A stretch of 6,806 nt of DNA, from contig CAIKYI010000426.1 in NCBI GenBank assembly GCA_903831545.1, forward strand, positions 1 through 6,806, read 5' to 3'. Every line of letters starts with the position of its first letter. Within the stretch, counting starts at the first letter, position 1. The translations under genes were made by a program, and so were the position numbers. Shown here piece after piece: positions 1 to 6,513 of this stretch. This DNA is from an uncultured Methylobacter sp. (GTDB taxonomy: Bacteria > Pseudomonadota > Gammaproteobacteria > Methylococcales > Methylomonadaceae). A model generated the notes under the pieces. That model saw only the letters and a program-made list of their open reading frames with translations, ran no database searches and was not told where the DNA came from.

Positions 1-2165
1 AAATGCGCCATGATGCGTAACTCAATTTGTGAATAATCGGCGGCTACAATTTTATTGCCTTCAGCGGCTATAAAAGCCTGGCGGATTTTTCGACCTTCTT
101 CGCTGCGGATTGGGATGTTTTGCAAATTGGGATCAGAAGACGACAGGCGTCCTGTGGCTGCTACGGCTTGATGATAGGAGGTATGAATCCGGCCGGTTTT
201 TTCGTCTATTTGTTGTGGCAGTTTGTCGGTATAAGTCGATTTTAGTTTACTTAAACTGCGATATTCCAGAATCAGCTTGGGCAGCGGATATTCGAGTGCC
301 AATTCCTGCAAAACTGATTCTTCGGTTGAAGGCTGGCCTTTGGGGGTTTTCTTTAAGATAGGCAGTTTTTGCTGGTCGTAAAGAATTTCCTGAATCTGTT
401 TGGGCGAACCCATATTAAAGGTCTGGCCTGCCAGATTATGCGCATGCTGCTCAAGAGAGGTAATCTTGCCGGAAAGTTCAAGACTTTGTAACGCAAGCAT
501 TGCATCGTCGATTAACACGCCGTTGTCTTCAATTCTGGCTAGTACGCTAAGCAACGGCACTTCCATGTCTTTATATAAGGCCAGTAAATGGGGCTGTTGC
601 TCCAGTTTTTCGAACAACACCTGGTGAAGTCGCAAGGTAATATCGGCATCTTCGGCGGCATAAGGCGCTGCCTGTTCTATGGGAACCTCCTGAAAGCCAA
701 TCTGTTTGGCGCCTTTTCCGGCAACGTCTTCGTAATGGATGGTGTCAACGCCAAGATAAACTTTGGCCAGATCATCCATGTTATGTTTGGTTGCTGTGCT
801 GTTTAAAACATAAGATTCCAGCATGGTGTCATGAGCAATACCGCGCAGAGTGATGCCGTGATTGGCCAGTACATGGGTATCGTATTTGAGATTTTGTCCG
901 AGTTTTAACTTGAGCGGGTTCTCCAATAAAGGTCTCAGTTTTTCGAGTATGTCAGTGCGATTCAGCTGATCCGGCACGCCGGGATAGTCGTGCGCCAAGG
1001 GTACATAAGCCGCTATGCCCGGTGTTATGGCAAAGGAAACTCCGACTATTTTGGCTTTACTGTAATCCAGGCTGGTCGTTTCGGTATCGAAGGCAAATAA
1101 GTCGGCTTTTTCTAATTGAGTCAGCCAGTCATTAAAGTGCTGTTCGGTTAATAGGGTTTCATATGACTTGGAGGCAGGAGGGAGAGCAAGGCCTGGAGGA
1201 CTTGCCGGACTGGAAGCAATTTGTTCGGTTTGTACAGATCCAATTTGATCTGTTGAGGCACTCGAAGAACTTGTGCTGGGCGGAGTCGAAGCATCCAGTG
1301 ATTTTAACCAAGTCGAAAATCCCAGTTCAGCCAATAAACTTTTTAGTTCGGCTTTGTCCATGGGTTGTTGTTTTAAATCTTCAATGCTGTAGGGCAAATC
1401 CAGATCACATTTAATGGTTGTCAGTTGTTTAGATAAGGGCAGCTGATCCAGGCTGGCACGCAAGTTTTCGCCGATTTTACCGGTAATTTCAGTGGCGTGG
1501 GCGACCAGATTTTCTAAAGTCTGATATTGGGCCAGCCATTTTGCCGCTGTTTTAGGGCCAACTTTGGGTACGCCGGGGATGTTGTCAACGGTGTCGCCCA
1601 TCAAGGCCAGATAATCGATAATCTGGTCAGGCCGGACGCCAAATTTGTCGATTACGCCCTGAACATCCATGCGCGTATTGGACATGGTGTTTTCCAGGAT
1701 TATATGATCGTTGACCAGTTGCGCCATGTCCTTGTCGCCGGTAGAAATGATAACGTCATAACCTTGTTGTTCCGCATGTTGGGCCAGGGCTCCCAACACA
1801 TCATCAGCTTCCACGCCGGATTCAATAATCAACGGCAAGCCCATGGCCCTAAGCAGACTGTGCAGTGGTGCAATTTGTACCCGCAAATCATCAGGCATCG
1901 GCGGTCGATGTGCTTTGTACTGATCATAAAGCTCATTGCGAAATGTTTTGCCCGGCGCATCAAAGACTACGGTGATGTAATCGCTGTGATAATCAGCAAT
2001 CAGTTTACGCAGCATATTGGTGACGCCGTATATCGCATTGGTCGGTTCGCCCTTCGCATTGGTGAGCGGAGGAACTGCATGGTAAGCGCGAAATAAAAAC
2101 GAGGAACCATCAACTAGAATGAGACGTTTTGGTTTCAAGGTGCAAGGTTCAGGATTCAAGGGCAT
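1..2165 (-). CDS. polA: DNA polymerase I, N-terminal 721 residues (partial, C-terminus off the left edge)
   Basis: Family A polymerase for Okazaki-fragment processing and gap filling in excision repair, acting in the cytoplasm. The frame is open from ATG 2165 to the window edge and aligns with E. coli PolA throughout. The 5'-3' exonuclease domain (about 14-290) keeps its metal ligands: LVDGSS with D19, VEADD with D121/D122, TGDKDM and DNIPGVP. A Ser/Pro-rich linker follows. The 3'-5' proofreading domain is intact: FDTET (D360, E362), GQNLKYD (D429) and YAAED (Y502, D506). The polymerase domain begins and reaches motif A, DYSQIELR with D710 (E. coli D705); about 212 residues, including motifs B and C, lie outside. 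ATG 2165 is chosen because it is the first ATG of the frame after the relA stop, but its Shine-Dalgarno is poor. Residues 2-11 come from a heptamer repeat, so TTG at 2138 (residue 10) is a possible alternative start. The gene starts 7 bases after relA ends, suggesting cotranscription. Identity is very secure. Confidence 0.97.
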   Translation of the reverse strand, partial: MPLNPEPCTLKPKRLILVDGSSFLFRAYHAVPPLTNAKGEPTNAIYGVTNMLRKLIADYHSDYITVVFDAPGKTFRNELYDQYKAHRPPMPDDLRVQIAPLHSLLRAMGLPLIIESGVEADDVLGALAQHAEQQGYDVIISTGDKDMAQLVNDHIILENTMSNTRMDVQGVIDKFGVRPDQIIDYLALMGDTVDNIPGVPKVGPKTAAKWLAQYQTLENLVAHATEITGKIGENLRASLDQLPLSKQLTTIKCDLDLPYSIEDLKQQPMDKAELKSLLAELGFSTWLKSLDASTPPSTSSSSASTDQIGSVQTEQIASSPASPPGLALPPASKSYETLLTEQHFNDWLTQLEKADLFAFDTETTSLDYSKAKIVGVSFAITPGIAAYVPLAHDYPGVPDQLNRTDILEKLRPLLENPLKLKLGQNLKYDTHVLANHGITLRGIAHDTMLESYVLNSTATKHNMDDLAKVYLGVDTIHYEDVAGKGAKQIGFQEVPIEQAAPYAAEDADITLRLHQVLFEKLEQQPHLLALYKDMEVPLLSVLARIEDNGVLIDDAMLALQSLELSGKITSLEQHAHNLAGQTFNMGSPKQIQEILYDQQKLPILKKTPKGQPSTEESVLQELALEYPLPKLILEYRSLSKLKSTYTDKLPQQIDEKTGRIHTSYHQAVAATGRLSSSDPNLQNIPIRSEEGRKIRQAFIAAEGNKIVAADYSQIELRIMAH
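2134..2161. repeat. Four-unit degenerate heptamer tandem array at the 5' end of polA
   Basis: On the plus strand four contiguous 7-base units read TTCAAGG, TGCAAGG, TTCAGGA and TTCAAGG, with 0, 1, 2 and 0 differences from TTCAAGG. On the coding (minus) strand the unit is CCTTGAA. The array ends one base before the codon set by ATG 2163-2165 and encodes PolA residues 2-11 (PLNPEPCTLK), a stretch that does not resemble the E. coli N-terminus. At 28 bases it is not a multiple of three, so gain or loss of one unit would shift the frame relative to this ATG. Confidence 0.75.
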
Positions 2166-2172
2166 TCCAGGG

Positions 2173-4278
2173 TTAGGTTTTACGCTTAACATCGACGATA
2201 TTAGGCAATTGACTTATTTTATAGAGGACCTGGCTTAACTGGTCGGTATTTTCAATTTGTATTGTTAAATTAAGTAGCGCAGATAAATCAGGATGTGTAT
2301 TAAGTGCCGCATTGGAAATATGAATCTTAGCCTCGGCCAAAATCCGGGTAACATCATTCAGCAAGTTTTGGGAGTTAAAGGCATGAATAACAATAGGTAT
2401 GGCAAAGTTGGCTTTTTTATCACCCCAGTTAACGGCAATTAGTTGGGCTTGTTTTTCCGGGCTCAGATGAAGAATATTTTCGCAGTCTTTACGATGGATG
2501 GTAATGCCTTTTTTGTGGGATATATAACCGATAATGTCATTACCCTGAATTGGTGAGCAGCAGTGCGCCAACGAGGTTAAGACATTATCGATTCCGTCTA
2601 CTGAAATGGCCGATTTAGCCAAAGGCTTTTTGGACTGAGTAGGCGCGGGTTGGACTTCCAGTTCAGGTATTTTGAAAAATGCCGCAACTTGTCGGCGTGA
2701 AATATCGCTACGGCCTATAGCTTCAAGCAATTTATCCGTATCCGGCTGATTGAAATGCTTGGCCAGGTCAGACAATGCAATATGTTTTAAGCCTAAACGC
2801 TGACTTTCTTTGTCAAGAATAGCCTTGCCTGAGGCAATATTTTGAGCTTGCTGCTGGTTTTTAAACCAGCTTTTTACTTTGCTGATCGCAGCCGATGTTT
2901 TTAAATAGCCCAGATTAACATCAATCCAGTTATGGTTGGGGCCACCTTCTTTTGCCGTTAAAATCTTGACCTGCTCGCCGGATTTTAAAGTGTAGGTCAG
3001 AGGAACAATGCGACCGTTTATTTTTGCGCCACGGCAACGGTGGCCTATTTCGGTATGGATAGCGTAGGCAAAATCGAGTGGTGTCGAGCCCTTAACCAGA
3101 TCGATTAATTTACCTGCAGGTGTTAACACGTAGACACGATCACTAAATAATTCACTGCGGAAATTTTCGGACAGGACTTCGTCACCTTTTTCTTCCAGTA
3201 ACTTGCGTAACGAGGCGATGTTTTTTTCGATGGCCGTGTCATGTTTGCCACCTTCTTTATAGGACCAATGCGCGGCAACCCCGAGTTCGGCAAAGTCGTG
3301 CATTTGTCGGGTGCGGATTTGTACTTCAATTCGATTGCCTTCAGCATCAATAATGACGGTATGCAAAGACTGGTAGCCATTCTCTTTGGGGTTGGCAATG
3401 TAATCATCAAATTCTTTGGGAATGGTTTGCCAAAGGCTATGCACAACACCTAAAGTGGCATAACAGCTGGTCAGGTTGTCAACAATCACCCGCACTGCCA
3501 ACAGATCATAAAGCTCGTCAATGTCCAGTTGTTTGCGCCGCATCTTTTTCCAGATACTGTAAATATGCTTGGGGCGTCCGTAAATGTCGGCAGAAATATC
3601 CTCGTCACCAAGTTTTTTCTTGAGTAACGCAATAAAATTATTAACGCAGTTTTCGCGTTGAACGCGATTATCGGATAGAGACTTTGCAATGCGGCGGTAG
3701 GATTGGGGCTTCAGATAGCGAAAAGCCATGTCCTCCAGTTCCCATTTTAACTGATGAATACCCATGCGATTGGCAATCGGCGCATAGATGTCCAGTGTTT
3801 CCTGGGCAATAAAGCGTCTGAGTTCATAGGAGTCTCTGGCTAAAACTTTAAGGCGTTGAACCCGGTAAGCCAGTTTTATAAGTACTGCGCGAACATCCTG
3901 GGTCATGGATAGCAGCATTCGGCGCAGCGTTTCAGTCTGGCTTGGTTGGTTGGTCATTTCTAGTGAATAAACAGTCAACTTATTTAGCCAGTTAACATCC
4001 TCAACCAACTCTGCAACCTTGGAGCCAAACTCTGCTTTAATGTTAGGTTTTTGAGGCAGATTTGCCAGGCGCGGATCACTTAGGATTGCCGCCAGGATGG
4101 TTTTAAGGTCAATGTTAAAATCCATCAATATTGCCGCTACCTCAACGCCTTTGGGGCGGAAATAATGAGGATCTTCAGGGATTTGACCGACAATTTCCAA
4201 GGCCCGGTTTATCTGTCCGGCATCGGGTTCAGAAAATCCGCTAAAAAGCTGTTTATTGGGATCGGTATTTTTTTGCAT
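2173..4278 (-). CDS. relA: RelA, ribosome-associated (p)ppGpp synthetase (GTP pyrophosphokinase)
   Basis: Transfers pyrophosphate from ATP to GTP or GDP to make (p)ppGpp when uncharged tRNA sits on the ribosome. The product is 701 residues; E. coli RelA has 744. The N-terminal hydrolase-like domain (about 30-190) is degenerate: the HD metal-binding pair of SpoT/Rel enzymes is replaced by S67-D68 in ILSDPRL. The synthetase domain (about 225-345) contains GRPKHIYSIW, EFDD (E289, D291, D292), GYQSLHT, EVQIRT (E318) and AAHW (H337). EFDD is the EXDD signature of monofunctional RelA; bifunctional Rel/SpoT have RXKD. A TGS domain (about 381-442), a zinc-finger-like region with C573, C574, H595 and C599, and a C-terminal ACT/RRM domain (about 625-700) complete the usual order. 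ATG 4278 is preferred over the adjacent in-frame TTG at 4281; neither has a clear Shine-Dalgarno. polA follows 7 bases after the stop. SpoT is the main alternative and is disfavoured by the motifs above. Confidence 0.95.
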   Translation of the reverse strand: MQKNTDPNKQLFSGFSEPDAGQINRALEIVGQIPEDPHYFRPKGVEVAAILMDFNIDLKTILAAILSDPRLANLPQKPNIKAEFGSKVAELVEDVNWLNKLTVYSLEMTNQPSQTETLRRMLLSMTQDVRAVLIKLAYRVQRLKVLARDSYELRRFIAQETLDIYAPIANRMGIHQLKWELEDMAFRYLKPQSYRRIAKSLSDNRVQRENCVNNFIALLKKKLGDEDISADIYGRPKHIYSIWKKMRRKQLDIDELYDLLAVRVIVDNLTSCYATLGVVHSLWQTIPKEFDDYIANPKENGYQSLHTVIIDAEGNRIEVQIRTRQMHDFAELGVAAHWSYKEGGKHDTAIEKNIASLRKLLEEKGDEVLSENFRSELFSDRVYVLTPAGKLIDLVKGSTPLDFAYAIHTEIGHRCRGAKINGRIVPLTYTLKSGEQVKILTAKEGGPNHNWIDVNLGYLKTSAAISKVKSWFKNQQQAQNIASGKAILDKESQRLGLKHIALSDLAKHFNQPDTDKLLEAIGRSDISRRQVAAFFKIPELEVQPAPTQSKKPLAKSAISVDGIDNVLTSLAHCCSPIQGNDIIGYISHKKGITIHRKDCENILHLSPEKQAQLIAVNWGDKKANFAIPIVIHAFNSQNLLNDVTRILAEAKIHISNAALNTHPDLSALLNLTIQIENTDQLSQVLYKISQLPNIVDVKRKT

Positions 4279-4313
4279 CAAGCGCGTGTCAATAATTTAA
4301 AAATCTGTTGGTT

Positions 4314-4343
4314 ATGATAGGTCAATGCCGGTAAATGAAACAA
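4314..4343 (-). promoter_or_regulatory. Weak relA-proximal promoter candidate
   Basis: Read on the minus strand, TTGTTT (4338-4343) and TATCAT (4314-4319) are separated by 18 bases and lie 35 bases upstream of the relA ATG. The -10 matches the sigma-70 consensus at 5 of 6 positions, the -35 only at its TTG. It competes with a better -10 further upstream at 4436-4441. Confidence 0.25.
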
Positions 4344-4412
4344 GTACTCATTGCCTGCATAGACGCAGCGAATGGAGCAGCGCCACGATGGCGAAGTGTT
4401 GCGCCTAAAAAA

Positions 4413-4445
4413 AGGCTATCACTTACGATGGGTAAATTATAGCCT
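4413..4445. repeat. Perfect 7-base inverted repeat overlapping a minus-strand -10 box
   Basis: AGGCTAT (4413-4419) and ATAGCCT (4439-4445) are exact reverse complements separated by 19 bases. The distal arm overlaps the minus-strand TATAAT at 4436-4441, so the pair could be an operator on the relA promoter. It could equally be a decayed repeat element, or chance. No T-tract follows the arms in a way that suggests a terminator. Confidence 0.45.
4436..4441 (-). promoter_or_regulatory. Candidate -10 element for relA-polA
   Basis: The minus strand reads a perfect TATAAT here, preceded by GGC. The hexamer 19 bases upstream is TTTCAA, a poor and over-spaced -35 that is the complement of the TTGAAA proposed as the plus-strand -35. 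If used, transcription would begin near 4429 and leave a leader of about 150 bases before the relA ATG. Confidence 0.35.
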
Positions 4446-4460
4446 ACGCATTTTAACCTA

Positions 4461-4488
4461 TTGAAATTTAATGATATTTATTTATTAT
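4461..4488 (+). promoter_or_regulatory. Candidate sigma-70 promoter for the ComEA-like gene
   Basis: TTGAAA (4461-4466) is followed after 16 bases by TATTAT (4483-4488); each matches its consensus at 5 of 6 positions. The predicted transcript start, about 4495, falls at the edge of the 4498-4521 inverted repeat and gives a leader of about 145 bases. The surrounding sequence is so AT-rich that alternative registers exist. Confidence 0.45.
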
Positions 4489-4497
4489 ATTGGCTCT

Positions 4498-4521
4498 TGG
4501 TCATTTTTTTAGATATGACCA
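4498..4521 (+). repeat. Inverted repeat / 5'-leader hairpin
   Basis: TGGTCAT (4498-4504) pairs perfectly with ATGACCA (4515-4521) across a 10-base T-rich loop. One G-U pair and one further C-G pair can extend the stem to 4496-4523. It sits at the predicted 5' end of the ComEA-like transcript, where it could stabilise the mRNA or act as a DNA operator. The T-tract is in the loop, so it does not look like a plus-strand terminator. Confidence 0.5.
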
Positions 4522-4528
4522 GGCTGCT

Positions 4529-4542
4529 GGTTAGTGCTAACC
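4529..4542. promoter_or_regulatory. 14-base dyad, possible operator
   Basis: GGTTAG (4529-4534) and CTAACC (4537-4542) are perfect inverted half-sites separated by TG. The compact shape resembles a dimeric-regulator operator more than an RNA hairpin, because a 2-base loop is too tight. It lies just downstream of the promoter candidate for the ComEA-like gene. I do not recognise a regulator for it. Confidence 0.4.
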
Positions 4543-4625
4543 GTAACGACGAAATGGTTTGGTGGTTTTAGGTTGGAATATATTCAAGTCTATTCTCAAA
4601 TCATAAGACGCATATTTTTTATCAC

Positions 4626-4629
4626 AGGA
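4626..4629 (+). promoter_or_regulatory. Shine-Dalgarno for the ComEA-like gene
   Basis: AGGA ends 9 bases before ATG 4639. This, with the signal peptide that begins at that ATG, fixes the start and rules out the in-frame upstream GTG at 4534. Confidence 0.7.
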
Positions 4630-4638
4630 AAATTCATT

Positions 4639-4983
4639 ATGAAAAAATTATTAGTAGTTTTATTTGTCGTTTTTTGCTCATTTAATGTTATGGCCAAGCC
4701 TGTCAACATTAATACTGCTGATGCAAAAACCATAGGTGAATCCTTGAAAGGCATAGGGCTGAAAAAAGCTGAAGCCATTGTTAAATACAGAACTGAAAAA
4801 GGCCCTTTTAAAACAGTAGAGGAATTGGAAAATGTGAGCGGTATTGGTAAGAAGACGGTTGATATAATTAAGGCTGATGTTTTATTGAGTGATGAAGCAA
4901 TTGCGGCTCCAGACGCAGCGAAAAAAGATGCTGTTGTTGAGGAACCCAAAACGGATAAAAAGATAGACGAAAAAACCAAGTAG
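4639..4983 (+). CDS. ComEA-like exported helix-hairpin-helix DNA-binding protein
   Basis: A 114-residue protein. Residues 1-19 form a Sec signal peptide (two lysines, a hydrophobic core, then VMA before K20), so the mature protein should be periplasmic. Residues 22-83 are the ComEA helix-hairpin-helix module: VNINTAD opens it, with hairpins at G38-I39-G40 and G68-I69-G70 and the usual GPFKTVEEL between them. Such modules bind double-stranded DNA without sequence specificity; in naturally competent Gram-negative bacteria periplasmic ComEA draws in transforming DNA. Residues 84-114 form a charged, Ala/Lys/Glu/Asp-rich tail with no recognisable fold. The gene appears to be a single-gene unit: its own promoter candidate, a good Shine-Dalgarno, and a strong terminator 12 bases after the stop codon. 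No other competence gene is visible, so a role in DNA uptake is inferred from the family only. The domain assignment is secure; a comEA symbol would overstate functional knowledge. Confidence 0.88.
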   Translation: MKKLLVVLFVVFCSFNVMAKPVNINTADAKTIGESLKGIGLKKAEAIVKYRTEKGPFKTVEELENVSGIGKKTVDIIKADVLLSDEAIAAPDAAKKDAVVEEPKTDKKIDEKTK

Positions 4984-4995
4984 ACATCTCAAGGG

Positions 4996-5029
4996 CCAGC
5001 AATTCCTGCTTAGGGATTGCTGGTTTTTT
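4996..5029 (+). terminator. Rho-independent terminator of the ComEA-like gene
   Basis: An 11-pair stem (4996-5006 with 5013-5023; arm core CCAGCAAT/ATTGCTGG, one T-G wobble) closes a 6-base loop TGCTTA. Six T residues follow at 5024-5029. It sits 12 bases after the stop codon. There is no T-tract for the opposite strand, so it acts on plus-strand transcripts only. Confidence 0.93.
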
Positions 5030-5071
5030 ATGGTCCTGCTTTAGACAAAATAAACATCACCTTAGACTGTA

Positions 5072-5080
5072 TGGGATAAT
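5072..5080 (+). promoter_or_regulatory. Extended -10 promoter candidate for the PepSY gene
   Basis: TGGGATAAT carries the TGn extension plus GATAAT, a 5 of 6 match to TATAAT. No good -35 lies 16-18 bases upstream, as is common for extended -10 promoters. The start would be near 5087, giving a leader of about 20 bases. GATAA here and TTATC at 5091-5095 form an imperfectly spaced dyad that loosely recalls a Fur site. Confidence 0.4.
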
Positions 5081-5107
5081 ATTTACTTTTTTATCTTGAG
5101 CAGTGTT

Positions 5108-6448
5108 ATGCAGTTTCCACTACAACGCCTTACCAGTCGGGCAATCTGGCTTAAGATTCATATCTGTCTGGCTTTAAGCGCCGGCTTCTTTTTTGCTCTG
5201 ATGGGACTGACTGGAAGTCTCAGTGTTTACCGCGAAGAATTGGATGAGTTGTTAAATCCGCAGTTAGTTATCGAACAGCCGACAGGTAAGCGCCAATCGC
5301 TGGATAAAATCATGATGGCCGTGCATGCTGCGCATCCTGATCGCCACGGTTCCTGGACGATGGAAATGCCCCGGTCTCCGCAGGGCATGATTACTGTCTG
5401 GTTTGATAAACCTCGGGAAACTTTCTTTGAGCTTTACGCGCCATTAATGGTATCGGTCAATCCTTATACTGCGGAGGTTGTTGCCAGTCGGTTCTGGGGC
5501 CAGACTGTCAGCACCTGGGTGCTCGATTTACATACCCAGCTCCGTTTAGATGGCTTTGGCTGGAATACTGTGGGCGTATTGGGCTTATTACTTATGGTTT
5601 CTATCTGTACCGGTCTTTATTTGTGGTGGCCGGGATGGCGGGGAATCTTGTCGGTATTAAAGATTCGTTATAATGTTGGCATGATCAAATTGGCTTTTGA
5701 TTTGCATCGCCTGATCGGGTTGCTCAGTGCTCCTATTTTATTATTGCTGGTATTCACTGGCGTTAATCTGAGTTACCCTTCAATACTGGAGACGCTGGCA
5801 GGATCATCCGGTATGGAACACGGTGAAACCGGGCGAAACATTATTAGCACAGCGATGCCGAATAACCATCCAGTTGGTTTGGAGTCCGCAGAATTTGTGG
5901 CTCGCGGCCCTTTTCCCCGCGCCGAACTCAGACGGGTTACCACGCCCGCTGGTGAAAGTGGCATTTATCGGATCAATTTACGTCAAAGCGCTGAAATCAA
6001 TCAGCGACATCCTTACACCACGGTCTGGGTGGATCGCTGGAGCGGTCAGATCAGAGAGGTGCGTAATCCGTCTGGTTTTACCCAGGGTGAAATTTTTACG
6101 ACCTGGATTTGGCCTGTTCATACTGGCGAGGCTTTTGGCGGCTTTGGAAGGTTGCTCTGGTTTGTTGCCGGCATCAGCTTGTTTTTTCTTTATGTTACGG
6201 GCTTGCTACACTGGCTGCATCGGCATGGCAAGGTTAAGGATCGGGAGATAAGTTTTTCAGGACTACGACCATTATGGTACCGGCTGCAGGCATCAAGCTA
6301 TCGTAAAGGTTTGATGTTATTCAAGCTAACCATTGGGCTGCTGCAACAGGCAAGGCTTTATGCGCCGATATTTATCAAAAACGGTAAGACGTTCGCTCAA
6401 TGGCTGAGGCTGATCATAATCAATCGGCAAAAACGGCTAGAAAAATAA
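5108..6448 (+). CDS. PepSY-associated transmembrane protein (putative iron/siderophore-linked inner-membrane protein)
   Basis: A 446-residue inner-membrane protein of the PepSY-associated TM family, whose members are often annotated as iron-regulated or siderophore-utilisation membrane proteins and in some cases act as ferric-siderophore reductases. Four hydrophobic helices are visible at about 17-40, 153-174, 201-222 and 346-370. Two soluble, presumably periplasmic stretches (about 41-150 and 224-335) lie between them. Histidines sit next to each helix in family-typical contexts: KIH (H18), DLHTQL (H142), DLHRLIG (H200) and WPVHTGE (H338); these are plausible heme or metal ligands. The WWPGW after helix 2 is also typical. 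After helix 4 comes a roughly 75-residue basic tail. ATG 5108 is preferred to the upstream in-frame TTG 5096 because GAG at 5098-5100 gives a weak but well-placed Shine-Dalgarno. The terminator at 4996-5029 separates it from the gene before. No TonB receptor or siderophore gene is visible, so the substrate is unknown. Confidence 0.88.
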   Translation: MQFPLQRLTSRAIWLKIHICLALSAGFFFALMGLTGSLSVYREELDELLNPQLVIEQPTGKRQSLDKIMMAVHAAHPDRHGSWTMEMPRSPQGMITVWFDKPRETFFELYAPLMVSVNPYTAEVVASRFWGQTVSTWVLDLHTQLRLDGFGWNTVGVLGLLLMVSICTGLYLWWPGWRGILSVLKIRYNVGMIKLAFDLHRLIGLLSAPILLLLVFTGVNLSYPSILETLAGSSGMEHGETGRNIISTAMPNNHPVGLESAEFVARGPFPRAELRRVTTPAGESGIYRINLRQSAEINQRHPYTTVWVDRWSGQIREVRNPSGFTQGEIFTTWIWPVHTGEAFGGFGRLLWFVAGISLFFLYVTGLLHWLHRHGKVKDREISFSGLRPLWYRLQASSYRKGLMLFKLTIGLLQQARLYAPIFIKNGKTFAQWLRLIIINRQKRLEK

Positions 6449-6513
6449 CGGGAAGTGAAGCCTAAGGCTGTTTTGCTCCCTTACCCAGAAAAAAGGTGAA
6501 GATTGTTGTTGTT

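Larger units (their letters stand above)
4279..4638. other. Divergent intergenic region between relA and the ComEA-like gene
   Basis: This 360-base stretch separates relA (minus) from the ComEA-like gene (plus) and must hold the start signals of both. It holds no convincing gene. It falls into a GC-rich relA-proximal part (about 4360-4405), with a CGCCA/TGGCG hairpin at 4381-4393, and a very AT-rich centre (about 4446-4515). The part from 4496 on probably forms the leader of the ComEA-like transcript. Inverted repeats and promoter candidates within it are listed separately. Confidence 0.7.

Noticed and set aside
1527..2096. A 189-residue plus-strand open frame
   Set aside because: It lies wholly antisense to polA, whose translation there is a clear 5'-3' exonuclease domain. 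The plus-strand product resembles no family I know.
2173..4278. Annotation as bifunctional SpoT/Rel
   Set aside because: The hydrolase HD pair is lost (S67-D68) and the synthetase carries EFDD instead of RXKD, which fits monofunctional RelA.
4335..4442. A 35-codon plus-strand frame (start MKQVLIACID) in the relA upstream region
   Set aside because: It has no clear Shine-Dalgarno, and it spans the GC-rich hairpin and inverted-repeat DNA. Its product has no recognisable features.
4534..4638. An in-frame GTG extension of the ComEA-like protein by 35 residues
   Set aside because: It would start inside the GGTTAG/CTAACC dyad and place a normal signal peptide internally. ATG 4639 has the good Shine-Dalgarno.
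4596..4979. A 127-residue minus-strand open frame
   Set aside because: It is the antisense shadow of the ComEA-like gene.
5823..6251. A 142-residue plus-strand open frame inside the PepSY gene
   Set aside because: It is an out-of-frame shadow of a gene with clear family motifs in the other frame.
6459..6475. A small hairpin AGCC-TAA-GGCT followed by GTTTTGC, 10 bases after the PepSY stop
   Set aside because: A four-pair stem and an interrupted T-run are too weak to call an intrinsic terminator.
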